Virus record (IMG/VR): IMGVR_UViG_3300033144_008489
Location: 1 to 64,000 of that record
Origin: a virus
Direction: 5' to 3' (one strand)
DNA length: 64,000 nt
Made by a program: the position numbers and the translations under genes. Shown here in pieces: positions 41,743 to 50,550 of the stretch (positions are counted from its first letter, which is position 1; the number at the start of each line of letters is the position of its first letter). The notes beneath the pieces are model-generated. The model was not told where the DNA came from and did not search any database. It was given only the letters and a program-made list of their open reading frames with translations.

Positions 41743-44700
41743 TACGCACGTCCTCTGCGAACGTGAAGATCAAGCTGCCCACTTCAAACACTTCGAGGGA
41801 GCTGCCTTCGATGTCCTGAACTCGCGTCTCGAGGAAGGCCACCGTGTAGGTGACGGTGTAAGCGTGCACTTGCGGACGGTCGTTCGCACCCAGCGAAACG
41901 ATCATCCGGTTCGCAGTGAGGTCTTGCCGGATCGCTTGGATTTCCTGCGCGGTGTTGGCCGATGGAAAGTTGTTCTCGATGGTCTGGTCGTCCGTAAACC
42001 CTGGGATGATCAGGCCGTCGTTTCCAATGATGAACGCCCGGTCGGGCCCCTCATGAAGAAATTCAGGGCTGCTGAGCTGCAAGGTCAAGGCGCGGTCGTC
42101 TTGGAACACACCAGCGAACTGGGTGCCGTCTCCGCCACCCGTGGTCGTGGGGTTGTCCAACGGGTTCTCCAGCAACCAGGTTTTGACGGTGTCCGTCGAG
42201 TAAGGAACCGCTGGCGTCCCTACAAGCAGCATGACTTCGCCGTCTTCCGAAGAAACCGATTCCCGCACCACCAGGCTGCCAGCCCCACGGGACAGCTTAC
42301 GAAGGGGGCTCTCGATGTACGACACCCCAGAGGTGTTGTCGATCACCGCAATGATATCGGATTGACGCACTGCGGAGCCTGCGGGAAGAGCCCGAAGGAA
42401 GGTAGTCAAGTTCGTACGGACGTTGGTGTCGGCCGTAGACGTACGGAAACCTGACACGGTGACGACGGTCGCCGTAATGTCGATGGGGACTTGGATGGCA
42501 GCTTTGCCCAGAACGTCGGCAGTCAGGTGCTTCTGAGCATCCAACACCGCTTGCGTGCTGGGGATGACGAAGTTGTTCTGGTACAGGACCGTGAAGTTCT
42601 CGACGTGCTCGTAGCTGACCAGGACCGTTTGGCCACTCACGATCGCGCTGTTGGCCGTACGTCGAATGGCGAGCGCCGTGGTCTGGCCACCGGGAACGAT
42701 CGTGTAGTCCGAAACGCCACTGGGATCGCTTGGGCCTCGGTACAGGATCGTGCCATCCGAACTGGTGACGGATACCGTCAGGGGATTGGCTCCCAAGTTG
42801 CTGACGAACTCGTTGAACTCGCCCAGCAAAATGTGCTGTTCGTTGGTCACCGTGATGGAGTCGCCGCTCGGCACCCCGTTGATTTGAAGCACGTTCAAAT
42901 ACGCTTGGGCCTTGGTGGAGCGCCCCAAGATCAGAGGGTCATCAGGACGTACGAACTCCCAGTTGTCGGTGGAGAGGAGCCCGGAAATGGTACCTGTCAC
43001 GCTCGTCACCGAAGTCACAGGCTGTCGCGTGAAGACGAATCGAGTCGTAGTGATGTACCGGTAGTCACCCAACACGATGTCTCCGAACGTCACAGGAGGT
43101 TGGAACACCTCGATGGAAAGCTGGATAGTCCGATAGTCGATAATCTCGACATCCGTCAGATCGAAGAAAGCTCCGGTCGTGGCATTTCGGAGCCCGAGCC
43201 CTTCCGTAACATCGTCGATCATCGCAGCGATGGGGTTCTCCACCGTGAGTGTCTCGTCCAAGGCCCGGAACTGGAGGATCGCAGGATTCCCGATGATGGC
43301 GAACTGAACGTCCTGAGCCGTCTCGAACGTGAACGCGAAAGTGTCAGTGACGGTGCCGAGGGACTCGCCCCGTAGCCATACATCGACCTTGCCTCCGACG
43401 TGTTTGTCGAAGTCGTCGTCGAAGTCGCGCTGCATCAAAGAGTCGCCAGCAGCAACGATCGAAACTTCCTGGACACCGGCCACATCGGCCGCAGTTTGAA
43501 GTGTCCCTCGTTCGGTTCCACTGTCCACCGCAGCCAGCGCGTTGCGGGCCCGGATCGAAAGCTCGAGGTTGGTCTCTTGGTTGGTGCCTCCGAACGTGGC
43601 ATTCGAGTTGGTGACCGAGAGCCCCGGCAACGAACTCACGATGGTGCGGATCTGCCCGGCCCCCAGGTTCGCCGCCGACCCCGGAGAAGCAGCCTCGATG
43701 GGAAGTTCAATCCGGTAGGTGTTCGTGGTGGGGTCGAAGAACGACGCGATGTTGTTGATCGGGATCGCACCATCCGTCGTCGTAACGAACTGGACAGAGC
43801 CACTGGCCACCCGGGTTCCCAACGGGATGAAAACCGTCGAGGTAGGACGCGTACGCGTGAAGAAAATGACGAACCCTCGAGCGCGGTCTCCCGACTGACG
43901 GAAAATCCCGTTGCGAGACGCAAGCTGATCGAACGAAAGGTCGATGATGGCCTGTACGTCACCAGGGTTTTGCAGCTCGAATACCCGTTGAAGGGCCTGT
44001 TTGTAAGGGCTCTGTGCCACAGCCGTGGAGCTACCGTTTGCTTCGATGCCGTCGATCTGCAACAGCGTGTCGAAGGACTGGATGCGGTACAGGAAGTCCA
44101 CCAGGAACCGAAGACGCACGGCCTCGCTGGCAATCGGATCCACCACCGTGTCTCGGATAACGGCTCCCGGTTGAATCGCGATCTGTGGGGTGGTGCGCCC
44201 AATCGCGCTGATCGTGTCTTCGACGATGTCGAGACGTGACGGTGATGGGAACGTACCCACGTTCTGACGGATCACGGTGGGCTGTGCCGAGACCTCCGTC
44301 GAGAACGCCGACTCCACTTCCAGGAGCGTTGCATCGTCAAAAAAGACTGCGCTCGTGACGTAGAACAAAGGCTCCGTCAACGGCGTGCTGGCGAACACCC
44401 CAACCGGAATGGTGGCAGGGTTGTTGGCCGATCCGAACTGGCGGTTGTGCTTAAAAGTGTAGAAGGGACGCGCCACCAACGAATCCACGGAGTACGTGCT
44501 CCGGATCACCGTCGTCGTTTCCGGGACCTCGAACACCTGCACGAAATCGGTTTGCAGAAGATTCGCTTGCTCTTGCTCCGTGATGGCTGCGGCGAGCTCA
44601 GGAGTCAGCGTGATGTCTTCGAGGTTCTCGAGGATATCGTTGCTGCTGGTCTGCGTCTCACGGATTTTGACGTACAAGGGATCGGCGGCCACCGTGCCGT

Positions 44701-45280
44701 CCGTGTTCGTCGCCACTGCCGACTCCACCTGGAGAGCCCCAATGTTCGTAGTCTCCTGCACCGTCACAAAATCCGAGACGGTGTTGAGGTTGACGCGCTG
44801 GTACCCGGTGGCACCACCCCCAGAGAATCGGGATGCGTAGAAGTTGATCCCTCGGAAGGTGGGATCGTTGACCCCTTCCACCCTGATCTCCACCTCATCG
44901 TCGAGTTGCTCAACGCTGACGTTCGTAGGGACCGTTCCCAGTAGCCCAATGTCGGACTCCTGGACGAGAGTCACCTCAAGGCGAGCTGACGTAGAGACTG
45001 CTCCGGAGAACGAGATCGAACGAACCTCGATCACGTTCAACCCGGCGCCGAACTCAAGGCCATCGGGAAAAGATGTGGAGTTGGGGAACGAAAAGGTCGT
45101 CCCTTCAAAGATGATCAAGTCCGGGTCCGACGTGAAAGCACCACCACGGATGGAGATCTGCATGTCCACCGTGCTCTCTTCCATGGTCCCCTCGAAAAAA
45201 CGAGAAGTCATGGTTGTGGAGAACAAGGTGTTCTCACGAGCAACTCCGTCGGGACCGATGATTTTGGGCGTAGATACCAT
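41735..45280 (-). CDS. Baseplate J-like wedge protein
   Basis: 1,181 aa with AAGAGG upstream. The central part (~residues 450-690) carries the Baseplate_J signature: TVFIPLGTRVASGSVQFVTT, EAASPGSAANLGAGQI, then LSVTNSNATFGGTNQETNLE and SIRARNAL. This is the P2 gpJ/T4 gp6 type of wedge protein, which forms the baseplate ring around the tail hub. The N-terminal ~300 residues hold additional Ig-like domains and the C-terminal ~450 residues extra beta modules, making it far longer than gpJ (about 300 aa). The start of the gpI-position gene overlaps its end by 8 nt. It is the strongest evidence for a contractile tail. Confidence 0.9.
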   Translation of the reverse strand: MVSTPKIIGPDGVARENTLFSTTMTSRFFEGTMEESTVDMQISIRGGAFTSDPDLIIFEGTTFSFPNSTSFPDGLEFGAGLNVIEVRSISFSGAVSTSARLEVTLVQESDIGLLGTVPTNVSVEQLDDEVEIRVEGVNDPTFRGINFYASRFSGGGATGYQRVNLNTVSDFVTVQETTNIGALQVESAVATNTDGTVAADPLYVKIRETQTSSNDILENLEDITLTPELAAAITEQEQANLLQTDFVQVFEVPETTTVIRSTYSVDSLVARPFYTFKHNRQFGSANNPATIPVGVFASTPLTEPLFYVTSAVFFDDATLLEVESAFSTEVSAQPTVIRQNVGTFPSPSRLDIVEDTISAIGRTTPQIAIQPGAVIRDTVVDPIASEAVRLRFLVDFLYRIQSFDTLLQIDGIEANGSSTAVAQSPYKQALQRVFELQNPGDVQAIIDLSFDQLASRNGIFRQSGDRARGFVIFFTRTRPTSTVFIPLGTRVASGSVQFVTTTDGAIPINNIASFFDPTTNTYRIELPIEAASPGSAANLGAGQIRTIVSSLPGLSVTNSNATFGGTNQETNLELSIRARNALAAVDSGTERGTLQTAADVAGVQEVSIVAAGDSLMQRDFDDDFDKHVGGKVDVWLRGESLGTVTDTFAFTFETAQDVQFAIIGNPAILQFRALDETLTVENPIAAMIDDVTEGLGLRNATTGAFFDLTDVEIIDYRTIQLSIEVFQPPVTFGDIVLGDYRYITTTRFVFTRQPVTSVTSVTGTISGLLSTDNWEFVRPDDPLILGRSTKAQAYLNVLQINGVPSGDSITVTNEQHILLGEFNEFVSNLGANPLTVSVTSSDGTILYRGPSDPSGVSDYTIVPGGQTTALAIRRTANSAIVSGQTVLVSYEHVENFTVLYQNNFVIPSTQAVLDAQKHLTADVLGKAAIQVPIDITATVVTVSGFRTSTADTNVRTNLTTFLRALPAGSAVRQSDIIAVIDNTSGVSYIESPLRKLSRGAGSLVVRESVSSEDGEVMLLVGTPAVPYSTDTVKTWLLENPLDNPTTTGGGDGTQFAGVFQDDRALTLQLSSPEFLHEGPDRAFIIGNDGLIIPGFTDDQTIENNFPSANTAQEIQAIRQDLTANRMIVSLGANDRPQVHAYTVTYTVAFLETRVQDIEGSSLEVFEVGSLIFTFAEDVRSV

Positions 45281-45290
45281 CAGTTACCTC

Positions 45291-46466
45291 TTACGCGGGC
45301 GCAACCCCCGGAATCGTTCCGGTGCGGGGATCGAGCCCAAAACCGCTCAAGCCGAGCGACAGGCCATTCGTCCCAGCAAGTGCTGCTGTACCAGGAGCGG
45401 CAAACACCGTGGACACCACGACGGGGACGTTGGAAGCATTCGCTGCGATCACCTGCACCTCGAACACCGTGGGGTCGAACTCGGACGGGAAAGTGTTGAT
45501 GGCGATGATATTGGCCAGACGCTGTCGCGCAGTGACCTCCTGGTATCGGCCAGCAGCTTCTTGTAGACGTTGGAACACGGTCAGCGATGTGATCACGTCC
45601 TCGTTGATCGCCGCGACCCCGGAACCCACAGCCTTCGTTCCGATGCGTGTGAGAAGCAACGTCCCGTACTCGGGGTGGAAAGCATTGGACCCCTTGATGG
45701 TGCTCAGCACCTTAAGCACGTCCTGGTTGAGGAGGTCTTCGTTCACAATCTGGAACGGGGAGCCATCCGCCGCGATCAGGTAGTCGTTCTCGATCCCGAA
45801 GCCCTGGCAACGACGGCAGTACTGCTGGTACGTCGTGTACGAGATCTTGAAAACCGGGTTGCTCTTCACCGGTTGTGTGAACTTGGGGTACCGAGCGGGG
45901 ACTTGTCGGACACTGGCAAGCCCAGGAGTCACCGTGATGGTGGGGCGTTCCGCAAAAATCCAGGAGGGGTACACGATGCGACCCCGCTCCCGAATCTGGT
46001 CCACGAATCCGACCTGGCCCACCGCATCACCTGACACACGCACTTGGGATTTCCTCCCGGTGTCCGAGAGATCCGTGAGACGCAGGTAACCGTTGACGTT
46101 TTGCGGAACGATAGAAACCTGGCCAGTCCGCAGCGCCGCGGTGAGAATCTCCACAACGCGATCCGTAGTCACCCGGTTCCCCACCGGAAGCTCCACCTCT
46201 TGAACTCCCTGAGTCCGGTTTTCAATGGTGATGGTGTTCTCGTTCTGAACGATTCGAAACGGACCGCTGACCGAGCCCGAAAGCTGCGCTCGACTCAGAA
46301 GACCCCCCTGCGGCACGGTCAACTGGTCGTTCACCGTGATGCGGATATGGTTCGAGGACGCCACTGGCTGGCGTGTCACCAATTCTCGCCGGTCGGCGCC
46401 GAGGATCACTTCTTCCTCCACCGTCAGGTGGGGGCAGGCGTGGCCGAGTTGGAAGTCGAAACTCAT
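45291..46466 (-). CDS. Baseplate wedge protein, gp25-like C-terminus
   Basis: 391 aa. The C-terminal part (~residues 248-360) has the gp25/W-like layout: DVLKVLSTIKGSNAFHPEYG, then a second helix, INEDVITSL and an IAINTFPSEFDPTVFEVQV strand. Gp25-type proteins form the inner baseplate wedge and typically precede J, as here. The N-terminal ~165 residues contain a beta module (ITVNDQLTVPQGG ... VVEILTAALR ... LRLTDLS) resembling flagellin/FliD-like insertions also seen in other proteins of this phage. A CRRC pair near residue 216 could bind metal. Longer than the usual gp25 (about 130 aa) because of that N-terminal extension. Confidence 0.75.
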   Translation of the reverse strand: MSFDFQLGHACPHLTVEEEVILGADRRELVTRQPVASSNHIRITVNDQLTVPQGGLLSRAQLSGSVSGPFRIVQNENTITIENRTQGVQEVELPVGNRVTTDRVVEILTAALRTGQVSIVPQNVNGYLRLTDLSDTGRKSQVRVSGDAVGQVGFVDQIRERGRIVYPSWIFAERPTITVTPGLASVRQVPARYPKFTQPVKSNPVFKISYTTYQQYCRRCQGFGIENDYLIAADGSPFQIVNEDLLNQDVLKVLSTIKGSNAFHPEYGTLLLTRIGTKAVGSGVAAINEDVITSLTVFQRLQEAAGRYQEVTARQRLANIIAINTFPSEFDPTVFEVQVIAANASNVPVVVSTVFAAPGTAALAGTNGLSLGLSGFGLDPRTGTIPGVAPA

Positions 46467-46496
46467 GGTCTACTAGAAACGGGGCTATAGGCAGAA

Positions 46497-47492
46497 TCAG
46501 GCAGCAAACGGGTCGGTTCCCGGGGGATCTGCATTGAGCGTGTCGTAAAAAGCGATGCCGCTCGGGATCACCTGAGCATTTTCACCTTCGATGTCGTCCG
46601 TAGGGTCCGAAAGGGACGTTCCGTCGGCTCGCTTGCCCAGGTTGATACGTGTGAAATCGGGTTCTCCGTTCTCATCGGTTTCGTAAAAAACTGAATCCAT
46701 CTCGGTGACGATCTCCGTGAGATGGAGGTTTCGTGCAAACCGAGAAGGATTCGGCGGAAACAGCCCCAGGAAGGTCGATCCTCCGACGCTTTGCTGGATC
46801 AGGATGTCGCGCTCCTGCATGAGCTGCTCGCGCAAATCCATGAGTTTCAGGATCTTCTCTCCGAGCTGCGTCACCTCAGCGATTTCCTGTCGGACCCACC
46901 GACGTGCCCAGTCCATCTTGATCGCGATCTTGGCCCCGGCATCGCCCTCCTCCACATAGCGGCCGGCCATACGAGTGAGATCCGTGAGTTTCACCGAAAC
47001 GCCACCCATGTACTGGCCGCCCACGCCATACGAGGTCGTGCTCTCCGACGAAATCACGGCGCCGTAAGGCTGGTCAAAAGGTGTGGACGCGAGTCCCGCC
47101 GAGGTCGCACGCTCGTTGGGATCGTCGGCAGCATCCTCTTGGGGGTCCTCGTCGGTCGTGAACTGCACATTGTCCGGTTGCAGCCACAATGAGATCGCCA
47201 TCGGGTTGCCACCTTGGGCGATGTACGCCTGCACGAGCTTCTCGAGCGAAGACTCGGGCGAAACCACAAACCGAGTGCGCTCCTCCGTCACGGTTTCAAC
47301 TTCCTGCTCCGCTCCACCCAGAGTTTGGACCGTCTGTCCGCGTGTCTTGTAGAAAACCGTGATGCAACCGATCCGGTCGAGCTCCGCGTTGATCACCCCC
47401 ACACGACGAGGCACCGCTCGACGCTCGTTCAACGTCCAGTCACGGAATGATTTCCACTGACACTGCCTCATGGTCCCCAGAAAGTTAAACAT
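46497..47492 (-). CDS. Putative baseplate/tail structural protein
   Basis: 331 aa. AAGGAGA lies 8 nt before the ATG at 47492, supporting this start over the Met at codon 8. The start overlaps the previous stop by one base (TGATG). The middle has a long helical region with coiled-coil character (MDWARRWVRQEIAEVTQLGE, KLMDLREQLMQERDIL). An acidic loop (TDEDPQEDAADDPNE) precedes it. No known motif is recognised. Position just before gp25-like and J-like genes suggests a baseplate hub or wedge component. Confidence 0.7.
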   Translation of the reverse strand: MFNFLGTMRQCQWKSFRDWTLNERRAVPRRVGVINAELDRIGCITVFYKTRGQTVQTLGGAEQEVETVTEERTRFVVSPESSLEKLVQAYIAQGGNPMAISLWLQPDNVQFTTDEDPQEDAADDPNERATSAGLASTPFDQPYGAVISSESTTSYGVGGQYMGGVSVKLTDLTRMAGRYVEEGDAGAKIAIKMDWARRWVRQEIAEVTQLGEKILKLMDLREQLMQERDILIQQSVGGSTFLGLFPPNPSRFARNLHLTEIVTEMDSVFYETDENGEPDFTRINLGKRADGTSLSDPTDDIEGENAQVIPSGIAFYDTLNADPPGTDPFAA

Positions 47493-50194
47493 CAGGTGTC
47501 TCCTTGGAAAAGCGATCGGAACACGTCGATCGCCAGGTTGGGGATGCCACCAGCAAACAGCACGATGCCACCGCCGTAGGAATCCGACTGAGGATTCTCA
47601 GGACCGATCGGCTTGTTCTGCGAGCCCAACAACGCGGCCGTGACACCATCGGTGCCGGGAGCGACGACGATCAAACCGGCTGCCGGGGTGATCGAGAAAA
47701 AGAACCGAAGCAGTCGTTGGATGAGGGCGTTGATACGGTTGAGGAACGCTTGAAGCTCCCGAATACGACTCTGGAGGAACTCGATGTAGCGGCGGATGGT
47801 CTCGGCAATGCTCTCGATCGCCGCCTGGATCGAACGCAGAAGCGCGAGGATCTGATCGAAGAAACGGTCGATGGCCGGAATGCCTTGAGGGAATACCCGG
47901 AAAGCAATCCACCCACGCTCTTGAGAGCGTACGGCCGGACCGGCCGCCACCTGGAGAACAAACGCCGCGCCCTCGTAGACGCTGTCGGGGATGAGGTTAC
48001 GGAAAAAGTCGATCTTCCTGAGCCGGTTGTTGGTGCGGTTGTAGACGACGGGGGCCATGTCGTAGGAACCACGCCCTGCCGTGATGAGAGGATCCGACGG
48101 AGACGCAAAGAAGAAGTGCGGCTCTCGTGCCAACTTGCTCTCCTGGTTGATTTCTGCCCGAATGCGTTCGGCAGCTCGACCGTCCGCGATCCCCAGGGAC
48201 AACGGGTTGGGGGCGATTCCCATTTGAGTGCTCGTATCTTGGAGAAGCTCCAAGACAGAGCCTCCAGGAAGTGTCTCGAAAAGCTGCGTGATGTTGGGAT
48301 CGACCGAAGTGAAGTAGCTCTCGTCTCCAAAAATGATCTGGAAGTTGAGAAGGTCCTCGGCACGCTCGACCGCAAGCTGACGCGCTGCCAATGGGGGCAA
48401 GTTCTGCGACAACAGACGGTTCGTGTAGTTGATGCAGTTGACGAAGAGACTCTTGCGGAACTTGGCGGGGTCGGCTCCGGTTTTCTCAAAGAACTTCTTG
48501 GTCTGCCGACGCCCGACGATGCGGATCAGCATGAACTTGGCGATGTCTTCGAGCTGAGTACTCTTCCTGGAGCGGTCCTGGTACGTCTCCCACCAAGGGT
48601 TCTGCTCCCCGTCCTTGAGAACGTCATTGGGACCATTCGGGGGGAAATCCACAATGCCATTCTTGCCGAGCAACAACGGGATGTCCGCCCGCGACAACGC
48701 CATGATGGCCAAGGCTTCTCCCACCGCACGCAGATAGAGCTGCGTACTGGCATCCGGGAATAGGATGGGCACCAAGTCCGAAGGAGGCCCTGCGTCGTTG
48801 AAACTGACCGGGACATCAGAGAAAGGCCCAGGATCGATGGTGACGATTGGACCGTTGGGCGACGGACGCAACGCCGTCTGATCGAGGACGTACTTGTAGC
48901 CGATGGTCTCTCCATCAGAGATCTCCGCTACAGGCTGGTTGACCGCACGAACCCGAACGAAGTAACGCTCAGGCTGTTTGCTGTCGTTGAGGCGTCGGAT
49001 ACGGCCCCTCGGGAACGTTGAGAACTCGAAGTCCGCAGCGAACGGCATGTCCTCGAACTTGAAGGAGGCACCGTACCCCTTACCAGGGAAAAACAAATTC
49101 TGGGTAAAGGGAACGAAGAAGGTCTTCTGGATGAAATGCTTGCCGTCGCCTTCAAGCAGGCTGAGGTCAATGGGCGCCGGATCGTTGATGTTCCGGACAC
49201 CGTACACACGCACCGCATCGGACTTGAAATCCCCACGGGAATCGACCGCGTCGTTCCAGTTGATCCTTCCCTGGATGTCGAGCTGCTGACTGCCACCACG
49301 AAGGAGGATCGGCTGCCGGTCCTGATCGAGAAGTTCAATCACCTCGGTCTTGGCCGGCTGATTCAGGAGCTCCATATCCTGCGCGGACCCTTGGATCACA
49401 CGCTCGGCCACGAGCTTGATGGGCTGCTCACGCGTCGAGAACTCGACCAGGAACCCGGCCGGTGGGATGACCGGCGTGTCAGGGAAAGGAGACCCGGGAA
49501 TGGTCGCCATCTGCCACGTCAGGTTCACCGCGTTGTACGGGTTGTTGAGGCTGTCGTCGGGGCTCTCTTTGTCGAAAAGCTCGTCTCGGAAAAAGCTCTT
49601 GTTGAACGAGAAAATAGTAGCGCCGTCGTAGCCGTATGTGGCTTCGATGCTCACCGCCTTGTTCTGCATCCGGGGCAACGGATACTGGCGGTTGAACAGC
49701 CCGAGGATGGACTGGACGAGCTGGACGATGCGGTTGATGCCACGAATGTCCGTCTGTACGAACAGGAACACAGCCAAACATGTCGAGAACTCGCTGATGT
49801 CCGGACGGTTCGGATCCTGGGAGTCTTGGAGACGCCCCACCATCCGACCTTGGTAGGTCAGGTAGCCACCCTTGAGGGCCGAGAAATCGGGCCCTTCCAG
49901 ATTATAGATGTCCCCGTGGATGTAAATACCGAGCTGTCTCAGGTCAGCTAGCAGCGCCTCGATAATGCTCTGGATCAGCGTGATGAGTGCGATGAGCGGG
50001 TCGAGCAACCCGGTAGCGAAAACCTTGAGGATCTCCAACACCGCCAACAGGATGTTGAGGATCTGGATCAGGAACGAGAAGAAGGCATCGATCGCCTCGC
50101 GAACCGGCTCGAGGAAGTCCGGGATCTCCAAAGAGATCGTCTGCCATTGCCCGACTATCCCCTGGCTCTCTGGTCCTTGTTCTGGATTAGGCAT
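47492..50194 (-). CDS. Large virion protein with hydrophobic helical ends
   Basis: 900 aa; the start overlaps the previous gene's stop by one base (TAATG). Residues ~25-95 (AFFSFLIQILNILLAVLEIL and following) and ~785-860 are long hydrophobic/amphipathic helices, the latter with a coiled-coil pattern (AIESIAETIRRYIEFLQSRI). The ~600-aa centre is beta-rich and mixed. No signal peptide or catalytic motif. The terminal helices could bundle in the tail or baseplate or interact with the cell membrane during DNA delivery. It is short for a tape measure and lacks that class's coiled-coil repeats. Structural role inferred from context. Confidence 0.75.
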   Translation of the reverse strand: MPNPEQGPESQGIVGQWQTISLEIPDFLEPVREAIDAFFSFLIQILNILLAVLEILKVFATGLLDPLIALITLIQSIIEALLADLRQLGIYIHGDIYNLEGPDFSALKGGYLTYQGRMVGRLQDSQDPNRPDISEFSTCLAVFLFVQTDIRGINRIVQLVQSILGLFNRQYPLPRMQNKAVSIEATYGYDGATIFSFNKSFFRDELFDKESPDDSLNNPYNAVNLTWQMATIPGSPFPDTPVIPPAGFLVEFSTREQPIKLVAERVIQGSAQDMELLNQPAKTEVIELLDQDRQPILLRGGSQQLDIQGRINWNDAVDSRGDFKSDAVRVYGVRNINDPAPIDLSLLEGDGKHFIQKTFFVPFTQNLFFPGKGYGASFKFEDMPFAADFEFSTFPRGRIRRLNDSKQPERYFVRVRAVNQPVAEISDGETIGYKYVLDQTALRPSPNGPIVTIDPGPFSDVPVSFNDAGPPSDLVPILFPDASTQLYLRAVGEALAIMALSRADIPLLLGKNGIVDFPPNGPNDVLKDGEQNPWWETYQDRSRKSTQLEDIAKFMLIRIVGRRQTKKFFEKTGADPAKFRKSLFVNCINYTNRLLSQNLPPLAARQLAVERAEDLLNFQIIFGDESYFTSVDPNITQLFETLPGGSVLELLQDTSTQMGIAPNPLSLGIADGRAAERIRAEINQESKLAREPHFFFASPSDPLITAGRGSYDMAPVVYNRTNNRLRKIDFFRNLIPDSVYEGAAFVLQVAAGPAVRSQERGWIAFRVFPQGIPAIDRFFDQILALLRSIQAAIESIAETIRRYIEFLQSRIRELQAFLNRINALIQRLLRFFFSITPAAGLIVVAPGTDGVTAALLGSQNKPIGPENPQSDSYGGGIVLFAGGIPNLAIDVFRSLFQGDT

Positions 50195-50550
50195 TACCCG
50201 CCCCCTCCCTTCTTGAGGCGACGCATCTTGACGCCAAGTTCGTCGATCTCACGAAGGTCACGACTGACCTGGCCTTTGCAGATGTCCCGGATCTCCCCGA
50301 GCATCTCCGCGTAAAACTTGAACGTAGGGATCTGCGCTGTATCCCCCTCCTTCACTTGGCCTTCGTTGTCCGTCCAGGAGTTGGGCTCGATACCCATCTC
50401 ACGGAGTTTCGCTTCGGCCTCCTCGACCGTCATCTTGGACAGATCAAAGTCGAACGGTGACCGGTACCGCTTCTTCTCATCGTAACCGTCAGGGCCCGGT
50501 GCAGGTCCCGTACGGAAACCGTAGTGCGGCTTTGATTTGCGTTGGGTCAT
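50194..50550 (-). CDS. Small hypothetical structural or assembly protein
   Basis: 118 aa from the ATG at 50550, which overlaps the giant gene's stop by ATGA (50547-50550); a longer frame to 50688 lies in the giant gene and reads as nonsense. The N-terminus is basic and Tyr/Gly-rich (KPHYGFRTGPAPGPDGY). The middle has a short SAP-like helix pair (MTVEEAEAKLREMGIEPNSW), and the C-terminus is a charged helix (GQVSRDLREIDELGVKMRRL) ending KKGGGG. Possibly an adaptor or assembly factor for the giant protein; family not recognised. Confidence 0.72.
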   Translation of the reverse strand: MTQRKSKPHYGFRTGPAPGPDGYDEKKRYRSPFDFDLSKMTVEEAEAKLREMGIEPNSWTDNEGQVKEGDTAQIPTFKFYAEMLGEIRDICKGQVSRDLREIDELGVKMRRLKKGGGG

